62,047 nt of DNA from Marmoricola sp. (GTDB lineage: Bacteria; Actinomycetota; Actinomycetes; Propionibacteriales; Nocardioidaceae). The notes under the pieces are model-generated. The model ran no database searches, had not been told where the DNA came from, and saw only the letters and a list, made by a program, of their open reading frames with translations. The translations under genes were made by a program, and so were the position numbers. Location of the stretch: contig NZ_JAOPXI010000076.1 of the NCBI RefSeq assembly GCF_025965215.1, forward strand, positions 1 through 62,047. Reading direction: 5' to 3'. Positions 60,439 to 62,047 of the stretch are shown in pieces; within the stretch, counting starts at the first letter, position 1, and each line of letters begins with the position of its first letter.

Positions 60439-61842
60439 GTGTCTCGCAAGCCTCGCAAGCGTCCAGTCCCGCGGAACCTCCCCGATCCGGGGCAGGGTCC
60501 GCGGGATTTGGCGCGTGAGGCGCCCGAGGAGCCTCAGGTCGAGGGCTGGATCTTCGATCCCCCGTCGCAGCGTGCCGCGCCTGAGGTCGAGCAGGTGCCG
60601 ATCGACGCCCTGGTGGCCGAGGCCCTCAAAGCTCGCAGCGCGCCAGCGCCCGTGGACTTGGCCCCGGAGGCCACCCCGGTCGCTCAACCCCCGGTCGTCG
60701 ATCTCGACATGCTCGATCCAAGGAGCAATGCCGAGACGCCTGAGCCCTCGGTCGTCGATCTCGACATGCTCGATCCAAGGAGCAATGCCGAGACGCCCGC
60801 ACCTTCAGCAGAGACCCCACCACCCGCCAGCACCGGCTGGGTTTATCAGGCCTCGGTAGGCGAGCAGTGGGCGCCCAGGGCCCCGGTGCAGGTCGTTCCT
60901 GCCCGGGAGATGCCCGACATCGACGTAGCGGTGCCCGAGGAGGAACCCGAGGTCGAGGGTTGGGTCTTCACGGAGGTGGCCGAGACCGATCCTGGCTCCG
61001 CGTCGGACTGGATCTTCGCCGAACCCCCGGCGCGACCCTTGCCGGCTGTCCCTGAACCCGAGGAAGAACCGGAAGACCCGTTTCCGGTCGTCAAGAAGCC
61101 CCGGATCGGCAAACGGCGCCGCGAGCCACATCCAGCCGAGCGGGCGCGCCTGCGCTGGATGAAGGTGGCCCTGGTGACGGTTCTGTTGGCGCTTTGCGCC
61201 GTGATCCCGTTCGCAGTACCGCAGATTGCCAGTCTCTTCGGCGACGCCGTGCCGAAGCACCCGGCCGTCATCACCGATCCACCCGTCGGGCCGATCACCC
61301 AGAGCCCCCAGACGCTGACCAGTCCCGCTCCGTCGATCGTCGCCCAACGCCTGGCGGCCGCCGGTGTCCCGCTCGAGGTCAGCGTTCCTCGGCTCCACGT
61401 CGACTCCGTCGTGGTTCCGATCAGCGGCCAGAGCGGCGAACTCCTCCCGCCGAGCGATCCCCAGGAGCTCGGCTGGTGGCAGGAGGGACGGCAGGTCGGT
61501 GCGCGGCAGGGATCTGCCGTCGTCACGGGACACACCGTGCACACCGGCGGCGGCGCCTTCGACCACCTCGGCGAGCTCGTGCCCGGCGACCGAATCAGGG
61601 TGCGCACGAGCGCCGGCTGGATCACCTATGACGTTGAGCAGTCGCAGACCGTGACCGTGGCTCAGCTGGCAGCCACGGCCGACCAGATCTTTCAGCAAGC
61701 CGGGCCGAGCAGGCTCGTCCTGATCACCTGCAGCAACTTCAACGGAGTCGTCTACCTGACGAACTCAGTGGTGTACGCCGTCCCGATCAAGGACGCGCCG
61801 TACGTGCCTGCCGGGGCGGGCCAACTGACCCACGGGACCTGA
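60439..61842 (+). CDS. Sortase-like membrane protein lacking the catalytic arginine, with long cytoplasmic N-terminus
   Basis: A 467-residue protein. The first about 240 residues are acidic, proline-rich and probably disordered in the cytoplasm. Four short motifs recur there (EGWIF, TGWVY, EGWVF, SDWIF), and a 19-residue segment with VVDLDMLDPRSNAETP is duplicated. A basic stretch precedes the membrane helix (VALVTVLLALCAVIPFAV). The extracellular domain resembles class F sortases: VVTGHTVHTGG holds the His and LITCSNFNG the Cys. No arginine occurs anywhere after that Cys; the expected YRxN reads YLTN. Catalysis may be altered or lost. GTG 60439 has TAACAT 5 nt upstream. Confidence 0.8.
   Translation: MSRKPRKRPVPRNLPDPGQGPRDLAREAPEEPQVEGWIFDPPSQRAAPEVEQVPIDALVAEALKARSAPAPVDLAPEATPVAQPPVVDLDMLDPRSNAETPEPSVVDLDMLDPRSNAETPAPSAETPPPASTGWVYQASVGEQWAPRAPVQVVPAREMPDIDVAVPEEEPEVEGWVFTEVAETDPGSASDWIFAEPPARPLPAVPEPEEEPEDPFPVVKKPRIGKRRREPHPAERARLRWMKVALVTVLLALCAVIPFAVPQIASLFGDAVPKHPAVITDPPVGPITQSPQTLTSPAPSIVAQRLAAAGVPLEVSVPRLHVDSVVVPISGQSGELLPPSDPQELGWWQEGRQVGARQGSAVVTGHTVHTGGGAFDHLGELVPGDRIRVRTSAGWITYDVEQSQTVTVAQLAATADQIFQQAGPSRLVLITCSNFNGVVYLTNSVVYAVPIKDAPYVPAGAGQLTHGT
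60694..60797 (+). repeat. 57-bp tandem duplication inside the sortase-like gene
   Basis: Bases from 60694 and from 60751 match without change for 47 nt and then diverge. The period of 57 bp equals 19 codons, so the frame is kept. The absence of silent changes points to a recent event. Confidence 0.9.
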
Positions 61843-62030
61843 GGCCCGATCCGCAACAAACCCGACTTTTCGCATTTCGAGAACGAATTGTCCATTTTAG
61901 TGCGACTGTTGGGCTAGACCGCTATTCCGGGACCCAGCGTTCCATCTACGGCGGTCCACGCCGATCGTTAGCGTCTAAGCCCACGACGGCAGCGCACTTG
62001 AGCTGCACCTTTCAATCCGGGAGAACCATC
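61843..62030 (+). promoter_or_regulatory. Upstream region of the gene truncated by the window end
   Basis: 188 bp with an A/T-rich section (61860-61900), TGTCCA at 61889-61894 and GGGCTAGACCGC at 61911-61922. A GGGAGAA element lies 8-14 nt before ATG 62031. No gene is seen within it. Confidence 0.4.
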
Positions 62031-62047
62031 ATGCGCACTGCTGTTAA
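62031..62047 (+). CDS. Start of a gene cut off by the window end
   Basis: ATG 62031 preceded by GGGAGAACC gives MRTAV before the window ends. Only five codons are visible, so no function can be assigned. The long, A/T-rich upstream region sharing words with that of the wall-associated protein at 59211 suggests another exported protein. Confidence 0.45.

Overview
The window is GC-rich actinobacterial chromosome with dense, short-spaced genes. I infer a motile member of Nocardioidaceae (Nocardioides-like). The reasons are a WhiB-family gene with a riboregulated leader, actinobacterial housekeeping families (MoeZ, AdnA/AdnB, mycoredoxin, UvrD2, DUF3107, DUF2342, DUF5679), a flagellar and chemotaxis cluster that includes CsrA and FliW, and many apparently leaderless genes with a TANNNT box 5-8 nt before the start codon. 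The genus is inference, not something the sequence proves.

From 1 to about 42 kb most genes belong to a block whose content I recognise from Mycobacterium tuberculosis around Rv3193-Rv3214: a histidine phosphatase, ParA ATPase, DEAD-box helicase, ferritin-like protein, DUF3107, TetR regulator, moeZ, alkyltransferase-like protein, adnA-adnB, nudC, mrx1, uvrD2, whiB7, ABC1 kinase with a ThiF/TOMM-like partner, and the DUF2342 protease. Three islands interrupt it: a secreted serine protease (10.8 kb), a 200-triplet collagen-like surface protein (20.6-23 kb), and a secreted CID-motif protein with a class F sortase (24.3-26.8 kb). Further on are an enoyl-CoA hydratase, a PHP-domain gene preceded by a DnaA-box cluster, a metal-dependent hydrolase, a NUDIX hydrolase and moaE.

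From 41.5 to 55 kb lies a divergent motility cluster. Leftward run the sigma-28 gene fliA, fliC, fliD, fliS and a FliT-like gene. Rightward run flgN-flgK-flgL-fliW, then csrA, then cheA-cheW and a large soluble methyl-accepting protein. Three matching promoters of the form CTCA-N15/16-GCCGATG precede fliC, flgN and cheA, so the sigma-28 gene probably drives filament, hook-junction and chemotaxis genes together. FliW and CsrA probably tune flagellin translation.

From 55 to 62 kb there are a NarL-type response regulator, a small unknown protein, a DtxR/IdeR repressor, DUF2277, a saccharopine-dehydrogenase-like reductase, tRNA-Arg(CCT), a wall-associated secreted protein and an unusual second sortase. 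That sortase has no arginine after its catalytic cysteine, and its N-terminal cytoplasmic region carries repeated GW(I/V)(F/Y) motifs. The window ends in the first codons of another gene.

The most notable non-coding signals are the whiB7 attenuator with a 66-codon upstream ORF, a family of about 20-25 bp repeats that sits between convergent genes and supplies the same C-terminus to two unrelated proteins, the DnaA-box cluster, and a candidate structured RNA ending in a terminator at 12.3 kb.
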